From NCBI GenBank assembly GCA_036392615.1, contig DASVXQ010000048.1, positions 1 through 6,883 on the forward strand: a stretch of 6,883 nucleotides of DNA, read 5' to 3'. Origin of the DNA: DASVXQ01 sp036392615 (GTDB lineage: Bacteria > Actinomycetota > CALGFH01). A program made the position numbers and the translations under genes. Within the stretch, counting starts at the first letter, position 1; every line of letters starts with the position of its first letter. The notes below the pieces were generated by a model. The model ran no database searches, was not told the origin of the DNA, and was given only the letters and a program-made list of their open reading frames with translations. This document shows positions 1-6,565 of this stretch, in pieces.

Positions 1-2040
1 CACCTCGGTGGGCGCCATGATCGCCCCCTGGAACCCCGACTGCACCGCCGCCAGCAGGGCCCAGAGCGCCACCACGGTGTTGTGCGTGACCGTGAAGTGG
101 TCGGTGACATAGAGCTGGTTGGGGTGGGACACCGAGATGCACTGGACCGGCTTGACGCCAACGTACTCGATCGCCCGGATCGCCTTGGCGGGCCTGGCGT
201 ACCTCGTCCGCGGACGGAACAGCGCGGCCTTCCGGCTCAGCCGGAATGGAGGGAACTCGTTGGGGAGGGCGAGACTCGTCGTCCAGTGGGCGCGTCCCAT
301 CCTGGTCACCGGCCGGCAGCGAGCCCGGCCGCCAAGGGAGCGTGCGAGCCAGGCGACATCCTCGGTGAGCTGCCGCGAGGCCGAGGTGAACGACACATTG
401 CTGCCCTGCACGGAATTGAGCGTCCCATCGGTGTCGAGCAGCCCCTGCAAGATGGCGTGGCGCGCCTTGACCGGCGCGTTCAGATAGGCGGGCGGCACGC
501 GCTTGCCGTTTCCGCCGAGACCCCAGAGCCCCAGTTCGCGGAGCGCAGCGACCACGGGGTTGAAGTACCGCCCGCGTCGCGGTGGGGAAACGTAGCCAGA
601 CTCACCGGGTTTCAGCCCGACGATGAACCAGTCATATCGCCGATCGGGGCTTTTGCGTACCTTGCAGCCGAGGGGCAGCGCCTGACACACCGACTCGACG
701 ATCTCGTGATCCGCGGTGCTGAAGCCGAGACGGTACTTGAAGCTTCCGTCGCCGAGCAGCACCCCGAGGAGATACGGATCGAGTGGGCGAGACCCGCCGT
801 CGTCGAGGTCGATGGCGTTCGGAAGCTCGACGTGCCATTTCGACGCTCCGTTCTTCTCCTGGAGGTCGAGGCGCAGCTGGCGTGTCGTCCTGACCTTCAT
901 CCGGTAGCCCTTGGAGCGGCCGGTTGAGGTCTGGACCTGCCACAGATGCTCGTCGTCACATTCCACGCTGGTGCCGTCGGCGAAGACCACGCGGTACACG
1001 TCCCGGGTGCCTTGTGGGAACACGCCCGTCACGACCGCGATCTCGCCGGTGGGGTTGACCACCTCATCACCAACCTGAATGTCCCCCATCTGAACAAAGC
1101 CAGCGGGAGTGAGGACCAGCGCCTCCAGCGGCTGGGCCTTCCCGCTGCCGACGTCCCCCTGGAGGAGGCGGTGCATCGGGCGAGAGCGGCCGAGGTCCGC
1201 GCCGATCTCGGCGATCGCGCGGGACTGGGCCCTGGTGAGGCGGAAGGGCAGGCTGGAGATCAGCGTCTTGGTCAGCTCGCCGTCGCGCTGGAGCTGGTGG
1301 CCGTGCTCCTGGTCGGCCATGGCGCGGCGGCGCAGGGCCAGCCCGACCTGGAGCACGAACAGCTCGTCGTAGACCAGGCGTTCGCGGGCGCGGTGCACCG
1401 CGGCCATGTCCGGCGGCCGGTGGATGGCGGCCAGCGCCTGGGAGCGGTCGCGCAGCCGGTGCGCGCGGCGCAGCTCCGGCGGCACGAAGTCCGGCACCTG
1501 GCCGTAGGCGGCCAGCAGCCCGCCGATCGCGCGCCGCAGCCGGCCGGAGGAGACCTCCTTGGTCGCCGGGTACACCGGGATGATCTCGTTGGCGAAGCCC
1601 TCCGGGTCGTCGCCCTCGCGCAGCACCTCGTAGCCGGGGTTGGCCATGGTGAGCCGGCCGACCTTCCAGACGAGCTTGCCGGAGAAGGCGGCCATCGTCC
1701 CGACCGGCAGCTTGGCCGCGTGCCACGGCTGGTTGAACCAGGTGCAGACCCAGGCGCCGCCGCGGTCGCCGACCCGGATCTCGAGGATCTTGAGGTTGCG
1801 GCGCGGCTGCTTGCGGGCGATGCCCTTGACCGTGCCGACCAGGGTGACGTCCGCGCCCGCCTTGGCGTGCGCCAGGTCGGTGAGGTCGCCGCGGGTCAGA
1901 TAGCGGCGCGGGTAGTGCTCCAGCAGGTCGCGGACCGTGCGGTAGCCGAAGGCCGACTCGACGGCGGCGGCAAGCGACGACCCCACCCCCTGGGCGCGGG
2001 CGAGCGGAGTGTCGAGCGGATCGGCTCTGGGATCGGGCAC
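1..2040 (-). CDS. recG: ATP-dependent DNA helicase RecG, intein-containing precursor, 3' end beyond window
   Basis: RecG is an SF2 helicase that remodels stalled replication forks and migrates Holliday junctions in the cytoplasm. Read on the minus strand from 2040, the frame is open without a stop to base 1. From this start, HYPRRY is at residues 42-47, the wedge/OB-fold motif WFNQPW at 101-106, RLVYDEL near 221, the Q-motif region LPFRLTRAQ at 264-272, and Walker A GDVGSGK at 295-301. A 353-residue intein follows Lys301. RecG then resumes with TVVALWALLAAVQSGF and motif Ia MAPTEV at 322-327 of the spliced protein. The rest of the helicase, including the DEQH box, lies off the window. I chose GTG at 2040 because TATACT ends exactly 7 bases upstream, as in a leaderless actinobacterial transcript. 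The nine codons after the alternative ATG at 2070 have poor GC3, and that ATG has no Shine-Dalgarno sequence. Identity is very secure; the start is not. Confidence 0.95.
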   Translation of the reverse strand, partial: MPDPRADPLDTPLARAQGVGSSLAAAVESAFGYRTVRDLLEHYPRRYLTRGDLTDLAHAKAGADVTLVGTVKGIARKQPRRNLKILEIRVGDRGGAWVCTWFNQPWHAAKLPVGTMAAFSGKLVWKVGRLTMANPGYEVLREGDDPEGFANEIIPVYPATKEVSSGRLRRAIGGLLAAYGQVPDFVPPELRRAHRLRDRSQALAAIHRPPDMAAVHRARERLVYDELFVLQVGLALRRRAMADQEHGHQLQRDGELTKTLISSLPFRLTRAQSRAIAEIGADLGRSRPMHRLLQGDVGSGKAQPLEALVLTPAGFVQMGDIQVGDEVVNPTGEIAVVTGVFPQGTRDVYRVVFADGTSVECDDEHLWQVQTSTGRSKGYRMKVRTTRQLRLDLQEKNGASKWHVELPNAIDLDDGGSRPLDPYLLGVLLGDGSFKYRLGFSTADHEIVESVCQALPLGCKVRKSPDRRYDWFIVGLKPGESGYVSPPRRGRYFNPVVAALRELGLWGLGGNGKRVPPAYLNAPVKARHAILQGLLDTDGTLNSVQGSNVSFTSASRQLTEDVAWLARSLGGRARCRPVTRMGRAHWTTSLALPNEFPPFRLSRKAALFRPRTRYARPAKAIRAIEYVGVKPVQCISVSHPNQLYVTDHFTVTHNTVVALWALLAAVQSGFQGAIMAPTEV
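79..1137 (-). mobile_element. Class 3-type intein with LAGLIDADG homing endonuclease, inserted in RecG Walker A
   Basis: This is an in-frame, 353-residue self-splicing protein element between Lys and Thr of GDVGSGK|T. The N-terminal Hint half begins AQPLEALVLTPAGFVQMGD (block A). Block B ends in TSVECDDEHLW, with His64 and Trp66. The endonuclease carries LLGVLLGDG (residues 123-131, Asp130) and LQGLLDTDG (230-238, Asp237), about 107 residues apart, as expected for a two-motif LAGLIDADG enzyme. The C-terminal half has VQCISV (Cys333, block F) and YVTDHFTVTHN (343-353), followed by Thr+1. Residue 1 is Ala, so the usual Cys/Ser1 acyl shift is impossible. Trp66, Cys333 and Thr351 match the WCT triplet of class 3 inteins, in which the block F Cys makes the first attack. 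All splicing and nuclease residues I can check are intact. Parts are less G+C-rich than recG (35/60 at 601-660), suggesting transfer. Splicing is inferred, not shown. Confidence 0.94.
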
Positions 2041-2047
2041 GGGCCCG

Positions 2048-2053
2048 AGTATA
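2048..2053 (-). promoter_or_regulatory. Probable -10 element for leaderless recG transcript
   Basis: On the minus strand TATACT lies here, followed by 7 bases (CGGGCCC) and then the GTG at 2040. This is the spacing at which transcription would begin on the start codon, a common arrangement in actinobacteria. No convincing -35 hexamer is visible 16-18 bases upstream. The site would fall inside the coding sequence if the ATG at 2070 were the true start. Confidence 0.5.
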
Positions 2054-2112
2054 GGGCCGTGACCAGACATGCTGATGGATTTCGGCCGGATCGGGACGCC
2101 GAACCGGGTGCA

Positions 2113-2142
2113 TTGCCGCTCCGTCGCAGGTCGTGGTACCTT
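2113..2142 (+). promoter_or_regulatory. Probable rpmB promoter (-35 / extended -10)
   Basis: TTGCCG at 2113-2118 is separated by 18 bases from TACCTT at 2137-2142, which is preceded by TGG and so forms an extended -10. Transcription would start near 2149, giving an rpmB leader of about 65 bases. That leader contains a possible 6-bp hairpin, GGGGAC/GTCCCC at 2159-2179. The promoter diverges from that of recG. Confidence 0.55.
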
Positions 2143-2196
2143 CGCGCGGGCTTCGACCGGGGACCGCCTTCGCGTCCCCGCTGATCATCCGCAAGC

Positions 2197-2203
2197 AGGA
2201 AGG
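2197..2203 (+). promoter_or_regulatory. Ribosome binding site of rpmB
   Basis: AGGAAGG ends 10 bases before the ATG at 2214. It fixes this start over an in-frame upstream ATG at 2133, whose extra residues do not resemble L28 and which would overlap the promoter. Confidence 0.75.
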
Positions 2204-2213
2204 TCTCTTCACT

Positions 2214-2405
2214 ATGGCTGCCGTCTGCGACATCTGCGGCAAGCATCCGGGCTTCGGGATGTCGGTGAGCTTCTCGCACAAGCGCAACCCGCGCCGCTGG
2301 AACCCCAACGTCCAGCGCATCCGCATCCTCGAGGGCCGCACGCCGGTGCGCCGCAACGTCTGCACCTCGTGCATCAAGGCCAACAAGGTGCAGCGCGCGG
2401 TCTAA
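2214..2405 (+). CDS. rpmB: 50S ribosomal protein L28 (zinc-binding form)
   Basis: This encodes a 63-residue L28, a component of the large ribosomal subunit. The family signature is clear: CDICGKHPGFG near the start, then SHKRNPRRWNPNVQ and the NVCTSCIKANKV tail. Cys5, Cys8, Cys50 and Cys53 form two CxxC pairs, so this is the zinc-ribbon (C+) type. Many actinobacteria also carry a cysteine-free L28 paralogue that replaces it under zinc limitation; none is visible here. The length is normal for the family. A good Shine-Dalgarno sequence and an upstream promoter support the start at 2214, and a strong terminator follows, so it is probably monocistronic. In Streptomyces and Mycobacterium rpmB also lies close to recG, usually in the same direction with a DAK/YloV-like gene between. 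Here recG is divergent and directly adjacent. Confidence 0.97.
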   Translation: MAAVCDICGKHPGFGMSVSFSHKRNPRRWNPNVQRIRILEGRTPVRRNVCTSCIKANKVQRAV

Positions 2406-2453
2406 GGCCGGCCCGCGCCGGTCTGGCGCCGCGCCATCAGGAGCAAGCACTCG

Positions 2454-2487
2454 GACGACCGGGCGGGGAGCCCGGTCGTCGTCGTTT
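2454..2487 (+). terminator. Intrinsic terminator after rpmB
   Basis: A perfect 11-bp stem, GACGACCGGGC (2454-2464) and GCCCGGTCGTC (2470-2480), encloses the 5-base loop GGGGA. It is followed by GTCGTTT. The T-run is short, as is common in high-GC actinobacteria. It lies about 50 bases after the rpmB stop and before the next plus-strand promoter. Confidence 0.8.
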
Positions 2488-2497
2488 CGGGCCGGGT

Positions 2498-2543
2498 GCT
2501 GGGGCCGGCGGTTGGTCCGGGTCGTCGGGCCGCCAGCCCCCGC
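2498..2543. repeat. Imperfect inverted repeat in the rpmB-DUF6483 gap
   Basis: The 14-base arms at 2498-2511 and 2530-2543 are complementary except for two mismatches, around an 18-base interior. No T-run follows, so it is not an obvious terminator. In sequence this rich in G and C, such a structure may be chance. The rest of the 257-base gap between rpmB and the next gene holds the terminator and a probable promoter; I see no other gene in it. Confidence 0.35.
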
Positions 2544-2601
2544 TTCCCGGAGCGCCTCCGCTGCCGCGACACTCCCTTTTCGCAGGTCAGGCCCTGCGTT
2601 C

Positions 2602-2610
2602 TGATACGGT
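2602..2610 (+). promoter_or_regulatory. Possible extended -10 promoter for the DUF6483 gene
   Basis: TGATACGGT reads as TGN followed by TANNNT, an extended -10. It would start transcription near 2617, about 46 bases before the ATG at 2663. There is no good -35 hexamer, so this is a weak prediction. Confidence 0.35.
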
Positions 2611-2662
2611 GGTCGGGTTGCACCGAGCGGCCGCTCACGGCCATGGATTCAAAAGGTTGTCC

Positions 2663-3373
2663 ATGTACCAGCGCGATTACCTCATGCGGCAGATCGAGCA
2701 GGCCGCGCGTGCGCTGGCGGCGATCATGAAGAAGGCGCTGGGCGGCGATCCCCAGGAGGCGCTCGGCATGTTCGACGAGGCCTACAAGCCGCTGCTCGGG
2801 GTCAGCCAGCGGGTGGTGGCGACGCTGACCGACGAGCAGCTGCTGGCGCTGCTGACCTCCGGGTCCATGCCCGACCTGCGCCGGGTGTCGTCGGTGCTCG
2901 AGGTCGTCAAGGCCGAGGCGGACGTGCAGGCGCAGCTCGGCAACCAGCAGGCCGCCACGGTCCGCCGCCGCCGCGCGCTCAGCCTGGCCGGCTACCTGGC
3001 CGCCCGCTCGGACGAGCTGCTGGACACCGAGCTGGCGGGCGACCTGGTGGAGCGGACCAGCGGCACGCCGCTCGACCCGGGCCAGCGGCTCGCGCTGGCC
3101 CGGGTGCTGGAGTCGCTGGGCCGCTACGCCGATGCCGAGGACGTCATCTTCGAGGCGATCGACGACCTGCCGGAGGACGCCGGCCTGGTCGACGCCGGCA
3201 TCGCCTTCTACCAGCGGCTGCTGGCGCTCGACGACGCGCGGCTCGAGAAAGGCGGGCTGCCGCGCGACGAGGTCGGGTCCAGCCTCGCCGAGCTGCTCCG
3301 CCGCCAGGTCCCCGACGACCCGGAGGACCTGCTCGGCGACGAGCCGCTCGACTGGCCGCGGGACCTCCGCTGA
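2663..3373 (+). CDS. DUF6483-type helical protein, function unknown
   Basis: This is a 236-residue soluble protein with no signal peptide or membrane segment. Residues 1-92 (MYQRDYLMRQIEQAARALAA..., then LLGVSQRVVATLTDEQLLALL and VVKAEADVQAQLG) resemble what I recall of DUF6483, a mostly clostridial family of unknown role that begins with a DYxMRxIEQ motif. Residues 103-190 are helical and TPR-like: ALSLAGYLAARSDELL, then RLALARVLESLGRYADAEDV and AIDDLPEDA. This hints at a protein-interaction scaffold, but no catalytic motif is evident. The tail is acidic (PDDPEDLLGDEPLD). The ATG at 2663 is preceded by AAAAGG with 6 bases of spacing, and the conserved N-terminus begins exactly there. It appears to be transcribed alone, between the rpmB terminator and convergent thiD. 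The family call is from memory of the motif; no function should be assumed. Confidence 0.85.
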   Translation: MYQRDYLMRQIEQAARALAAIMKKALGGDPQEALGMFDEAYKPLLGVSQRVVATLTDEQLLALLTSGSMPDLRRVSSVLEVVKAEADVQAQLGNQQAATVRRRRALSLAGYLAARSDELLDTELAGDLVERTSGTPLDPGQRLALARVLESLGRYADAEDVIFEAIDDLPEDAGLVDAGIAFYQRLLALDDARLEKGGLPRDEVGSSLAELLRRQVPDDPEDLLGDEPLDWPRDLR

Positions 3374-3396
3374 ACTGACTGACCAGGCGGTCAGCC
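3374..3396. repeat. 23-bp repeat copy 1 with internal dyad (operator-like)
   Basis: The sequence is ACTGACTGACC, then AG, then GCGGTCAGCC. It contains the dyad CTGACC-4 bases-GGTCAG, resembling operator half-sites of some TetR-family regulators. It starts immediately after the TGA of the DUF6483 gene. It differs from copy 2 at only two central bases. Confidence 0.7.
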
Positions 3397-3416
3397 GCCA
3401 CGCGACCCTCCGCAGG

Positions 3417-3433
3417 ACTGACTGACCGAGCGG

Positions 3434-3439
<6 letters not shown>
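3417..3439. repeat. 23-bp repeat copy 2 with internal dyad (operator-like)
   Basis: The sequence is ACTGACTGACC, then GA, then GCGGTCAGCC, starting 43 bases after the start of copy 1. It overlaps the last codons and TGA of thiD, which ends at 3434 on the minus strand. The dyad CTGACC-4 bases-GGTCAG is kept. The two copies sit between convergent 3' ends, so they might instead act as a pair of small hairpins ending transcription from both sides, although no T-runs follow. Confidence 0.7.
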
Positions 3440-4309
<870 letters not shown>

Positions 4310-4315
4310 AGCGGG

Positions 4316-4323
4316 TCCTTCCT
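4316..4323 (-). promoter_or_regulatory. Ribosome binding site of thiD
   Basis: On the minus strand AGGAAGGA lies 6 bases before the GTG at 4309. It is a near-perfect Shine-Dalgarno match and decides this non-ATG start. Confidence 0.8.
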
Positions 4324-4363
4324 GGGCGGCAACGGTCCTTCCCGAAGAGGCTACCCCGCCTGG

Positions 4364-5866
4364 TCAGGAGCGGCCGTGACGCAGGCGCACCAGCTTGCCG
4401 AGCAGCGGCATGGTGCGCGCCGGCCGCTGGAAGCTGGTGACCTCCAGCGGCAGCGCGAAGCGCTGGCGCACCACCGACTTGACCGTCGAGAGCTCACGCA
4501 GGCCCTGGTCGCCGTGGATGCGGCCGAAGCCGGAGTCCCCCACCCCGCCGAACGGCAGCGCCGGCACCCCGGCGAACGCCTGCACCGAGTTGACGCTGGC
4601 CATCCCGGCGCGCAGCGCCCGCGCCAGCGCGTCGGCCCGCCGGCGGCCGAACACCGCGCTGCCGAGCCCGTAGCGGCTGGCGTTGGCGCGGGCCACCGCC
4701 TCCTCCGCGTCGCGCACCCGAACGATCGGCAACACCGGCCCGAACGTCTCCTCGCGCATGATCAGCGCGTCCTCCGGCACGTCGACCAGCACGACCGGTT
4801 CCGCGAAGGGCGGGTGGACGGAGTCGGCGCCGCCGACCAGCGCCCGCGCGCCGCGGGCCAGCGCGTCGTCGAGCTGGCGGCGGATCACGTCGAGCTGGCC
4901 GGGCATGGTGATCGGGCCGATGTCGGCGTCCTCGCCCGGGCCGGAGCGCAGGTCCCTGGCACGCTCGACCACCTTGTCGACGAACCGGTCGTAGACCGGC
5001 GCCACCGCGTAGACGCGCTCGATGGCGATGCAGGTCTGGCCGGCGTTGGCGATCGCGCCCCACACCGCGGCGCCGGCCGCCGCGTCCAGGTCGGCGTCGT
5101 CGTCGACCACCATGGCGTCCTTGCCGCCGAGCTCCAGCAGCACCGGCGTGAGCGAGTCGGCGCAGGCGTGCAGCACCTTGCGGCCGGTGGCGGCCGAGCC
5201 GGTGAACACCAGCTTGTCGACCCCGGCGCGGCAGAGCGCCTCGCCGGTCGCGCCGAAGCCGGTCACCACCTGGAGGACCGGCTGCTCGGGCACCACCTCG
5301 GCGAAGCGGTCGCGCAGCCAGGCCGCCACCGCCGGGGTGTGCTCGCTGGGCTTGAACACCACCGCGTTGCCGGCCGCCAGCCCGTAGCCGATCGAGCCGA
5401 GCGGGGTGAACACCGGGTAGTTCCAGGGGCCGATGACCCCGAGCACGCCGAACGGCTGGTACTCGACCCAGGCGCGCAGGTTGCGGGTGAGCAGCGATGG
5501 GGCCACCCGCCGCGGACGGAGCACCCGCTCGGCCCGGCGCGCCGCCCAGTCGAGGTGCTCGGTGGCCAGCAGCACCTCGATGAAGGCGTCGTCGGTTGGC
5601 TTGCCGTTCTCGCGGTGGACCAGCTCGCAGAGCTCGTCGCAGCGCCGCGCCAGCACGCGCTTGAACGCCAGCAGCCGCTTGCGGCGCCCGTCGAAGCCCA
5701 GCTCGGCCCACCAGGCCGCGGCCGGGCGCGCCCGCGCGACCGCAGCCGCCACCTCCTCGGGCCCGTCGACCGGGAAGCTGCCGACCACCGCGCCCGTCGC
5801 CGGGCTGACGGAGTCGAACCTCTCCGGCGCGGCCGTCCGCGCCGCCTGGTCGTCGGTGATCGCCAT
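4364..5866 (-). CDS. NAD(P)-dependent aldehyde dehydrogenase family protein
   Basis: This 500-residue ALDH-superfamily enzyme oxidises an aldehyde to the carboxylate with NAD(P)+. All catalytic features are present: VIGPWNYP with Asn149, FKPSEHTP with Lys172 for the cofactor, FTGS at 221-224, the general base Glu245 in LELGGKD, the nucleophile Cys279 in NAGQTC, EETFGPVLP (372-380), and PFGGVGDSGFGRIHG (438-452). The length is standard and there is no signal peptide. The C-terminal PLLGKLVRLRHGR and the GDSGFGRIHGDQGLRELS segment suggest a branch near class-3-like or broad-range ALDHs. The substrate cannot be read from sequence, so no symbol is given. The ATG at 5866 has GAAAGG eight bases upstream. 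It lies between the GNAT gene (104-base gap) and thiD (54-base gap); a link to thiamine is not evident. Confidence 0.95.
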   Translation of the reverse strand: MAITDDQAARTAAPERFDSVSPATGAVVGSFPVDGPEEVAAAVARARPAAAWWAELGFDGRRKRLLAFKRVLARRCDELCELVHRENGKPTDDAFIEVLLATEHLDWAARRAERVLRPRRVAPSLLTRNLRAWVEYQPFGVLGVIGPWNYPVFTPLGSIGYGLAAGNAVVFKPSEHTPAVAAWLRDRFAEVVPEQPVLQVVTGFGATGEALCRAGVDKLVFTGSAATGRKVLHACADSLTPVLLELGGKDAMVVDDDADLDAAAGAAVWGAIANAGQTCIAIERVYAVAPVYDRFVDKVVERARDLRSGPGEDADIGPITMPGQLDVIRRQLDDALARGARALVGGADSVHPPFAEPVVLVDVPEDALIMREETFGPVLPIVRVRDAEEAVARANASRYGLGSAVFGRRRADALARALRAGMASVNSVQAFAGVPALPFGGVGDSGFGRIHGDQGLRELSTVKSVVRQRFALPLEVTSFQRPARTMPLLGKLVRLRHGRS

Positions 5867-5895
5867 CCCAGCCGCCTTTCGCCGTCCCGCTCAAG

Positions 5896-5912
5896 CTGTA
5901 ACCGACTGTAAC
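5896..5912. repeat. Direct repeat CTGTAAC x2 upstream of the aldehyde dehydrogenase
   Basis: CTGTAAC occurs at 5896-5902 and 5906-5912 (GTTACAG on the minus strand), starting 10 bases apart and so on the same face of the helix. They lie 30-46 bases before the ALDH start, where a promoter or operator would be. On the minus strand TACAGT at 5911-5906 also fits a TANNNT -10, without a clear -35. Confidence 0.4.
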
Positions 5913-5970
5913 GCGCGCAACGCCACGAAGGCGACGCGGGGAGGGGCGGGGATGCGGCGCGAGGAGGCGA

Positions 5971-6492
5971 TCAACCGAGGTGACCGGTGGTCCGGGGATG
6001 GGCGAGCTCCAGGGCGTAGCCGATCTCGGGCGGATAGGGCGGGAACGGCGCGGGTTGGCGGCGGCCATCCGGCCGCCAGCCAAGGCGGCCGTAGAACCGA
6101 CGTGCCCGGTGGTTCTCCTCCAGGACCCAGAGGCGGCAGCGGGAATTCCCCTCCAGCCGCACGATCGCCATCGCCTCGGCATGGAGCCGGTCGGCGAGCC
6201 CGCCGCCCCAGGCGTCGGGAACGACGAACAGGCCCCGCAACCATCCTGACGCCACGCAGGCCAGCCCGACCGCTCGCTGTCCGGTCTCGGCGAGCAGGAC
6301 GCTCGCCTCGGCGCTGGCGAGTCCGGTCCGCCACCGCGCGGTCACCGCCTGCGTCGGATAGGGATGCTCGGCTGGCGGGAACACGTGGCGGAGCGCCGCC
6401 AGCTCGGCCGCGCGCTGGACCGCGACCAACGCCTCCAGGTCGTCTGCTCGCGCCGGGCGGATCTGCGCCCCGGCGGGTTGGAAGTCGGACAC
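5971..6492 (-). CDS. GNAT-family N-acetyltransferase
   Basis: This is a 173-residue cytoplasmic GCN5-related acetyltransferase that would transfer acetyl from acetyl-CoA to an amine; the acceptor is unknown. The first strand, IRPARADDLEALVAVQRAAE, is at residues 11-30. Motif A, LRGLFVVPDAWGGGLADRL (85-103), has the pyrophosphate-binding WGGGLA in place of the classical Q/RxxGxG/A. Motif B, LWVLEENHRARRFYGRLGW (121-139), has the typical N-x-x-A-R-x-F-Y pattern. The start is uncertain. GTG at 6492 is preferred because TATGCT ends six bases upstream, which suits a leaderless transcript, and because the codons before it have poor GC3. ATG at 6522 would add ten residues. It follows thiL by 43-73 bases and precedes the ALDH gene. 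Nothing seen ties it to thiamine metabolism. Confidence 0.88.
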   Translation of the reverse strand: MSDFQPAGAQIRPARADDLEALVAVQRAAELAALRHVFPPAEHPYPTQAVTARWRTGLASAEASVLLAETGQRAVGLACVASGWLRGLFVVPDAWGGGLADRLHAEAMAIVRLEGNSRCRLWVLEENHRARRFYGRLGWRPDGRRQPAPFPPYPPEIGYALELAHPRTTGHLG

Positions 6493-6498
6493 CGCAGC

Positions 6499-6519
6499 AG
6501 CATAGCCGGACCGATCCGG
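6499..6519 (-). promoter_or_regulatory. Possible leaderless promoter and overlapping dyad before the GNAT gene
   Basis: On the minus strand TATGCT (6504-6499) is followed by 6 bases and then GTG at 6492. Just upstream is the inverted repeat CCGGA-4 bases-TCCGG (6506-6519), placed in the -10/-35 spacer where an operator could lie. No good -35 is visible. Both signals are short and could be chance. Confidence 0.35.
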
Positions 6520-6530
6520 CATCCACTCGA

Positions 6531-6549
6531 CCGCGGTGCCGAACCGCGG
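6531..6549 (-). other. Stem-loop between thiL and the GNAT gene
   Basis: CCGCGGT (6531-6537) and ACCGCGG (6543-6549) form a perfect 7-bp stem with a 5-base loop, 17 bases after the thiL stop. There is no T-run, so if it ends transcription it is a weak or Rho-aided site. It may instead be an mRNA-processing or stability hairpin. Confidence 0.4.
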
Positions 6550-6565
6550 CGGCAGCCGCGACGGC

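Noticed and set aside
82..927. A 281-codon open frame on the plus strand antisense to the intein
   Set aside because: The minus strand carries all intein and LAGLIDADG motifs. The plus frame has no recognisable domain or convincing ribosome binding site.
2159..2179. Hairpin GGGGAC/GTCCCC in the rpmB leader as an attenuator
   Set aside because: It has only 6 bp with a 9-base loop and no T-run. It is too weak to claim control in this base composition.
946..2184. A 412-codon open frame on the plus strand antisense to recG and the intein start
   Set aside because: It is a mirror of biased recG codons. The minus strand encodes clear RecG motifs throughout, and the plus frame shows none.
1067..2386. 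A 439-codon minus-strand frame spanning rpmB antisense, the divergent promoters and recG
   Set aside because: It lies out of frame with RecG, is full of Pro/Arg/Gly, and crosses the rpmB gene on the wrong strand.
4310..4363. TPP riboswitch before thiD
   Set aside because: The gap is only 54 bases, has no thi-box CTGAGA or paired helices, and is largely taken up by the Shine-Dalgarno region.
5867..5970. TPP riboswitch before the aldehyde dehydrogenase-thiD pair
   Set aside because: At 104 bases it could be long enough, but no CTGAGA-type motif or matching helix was found on the minus strand.
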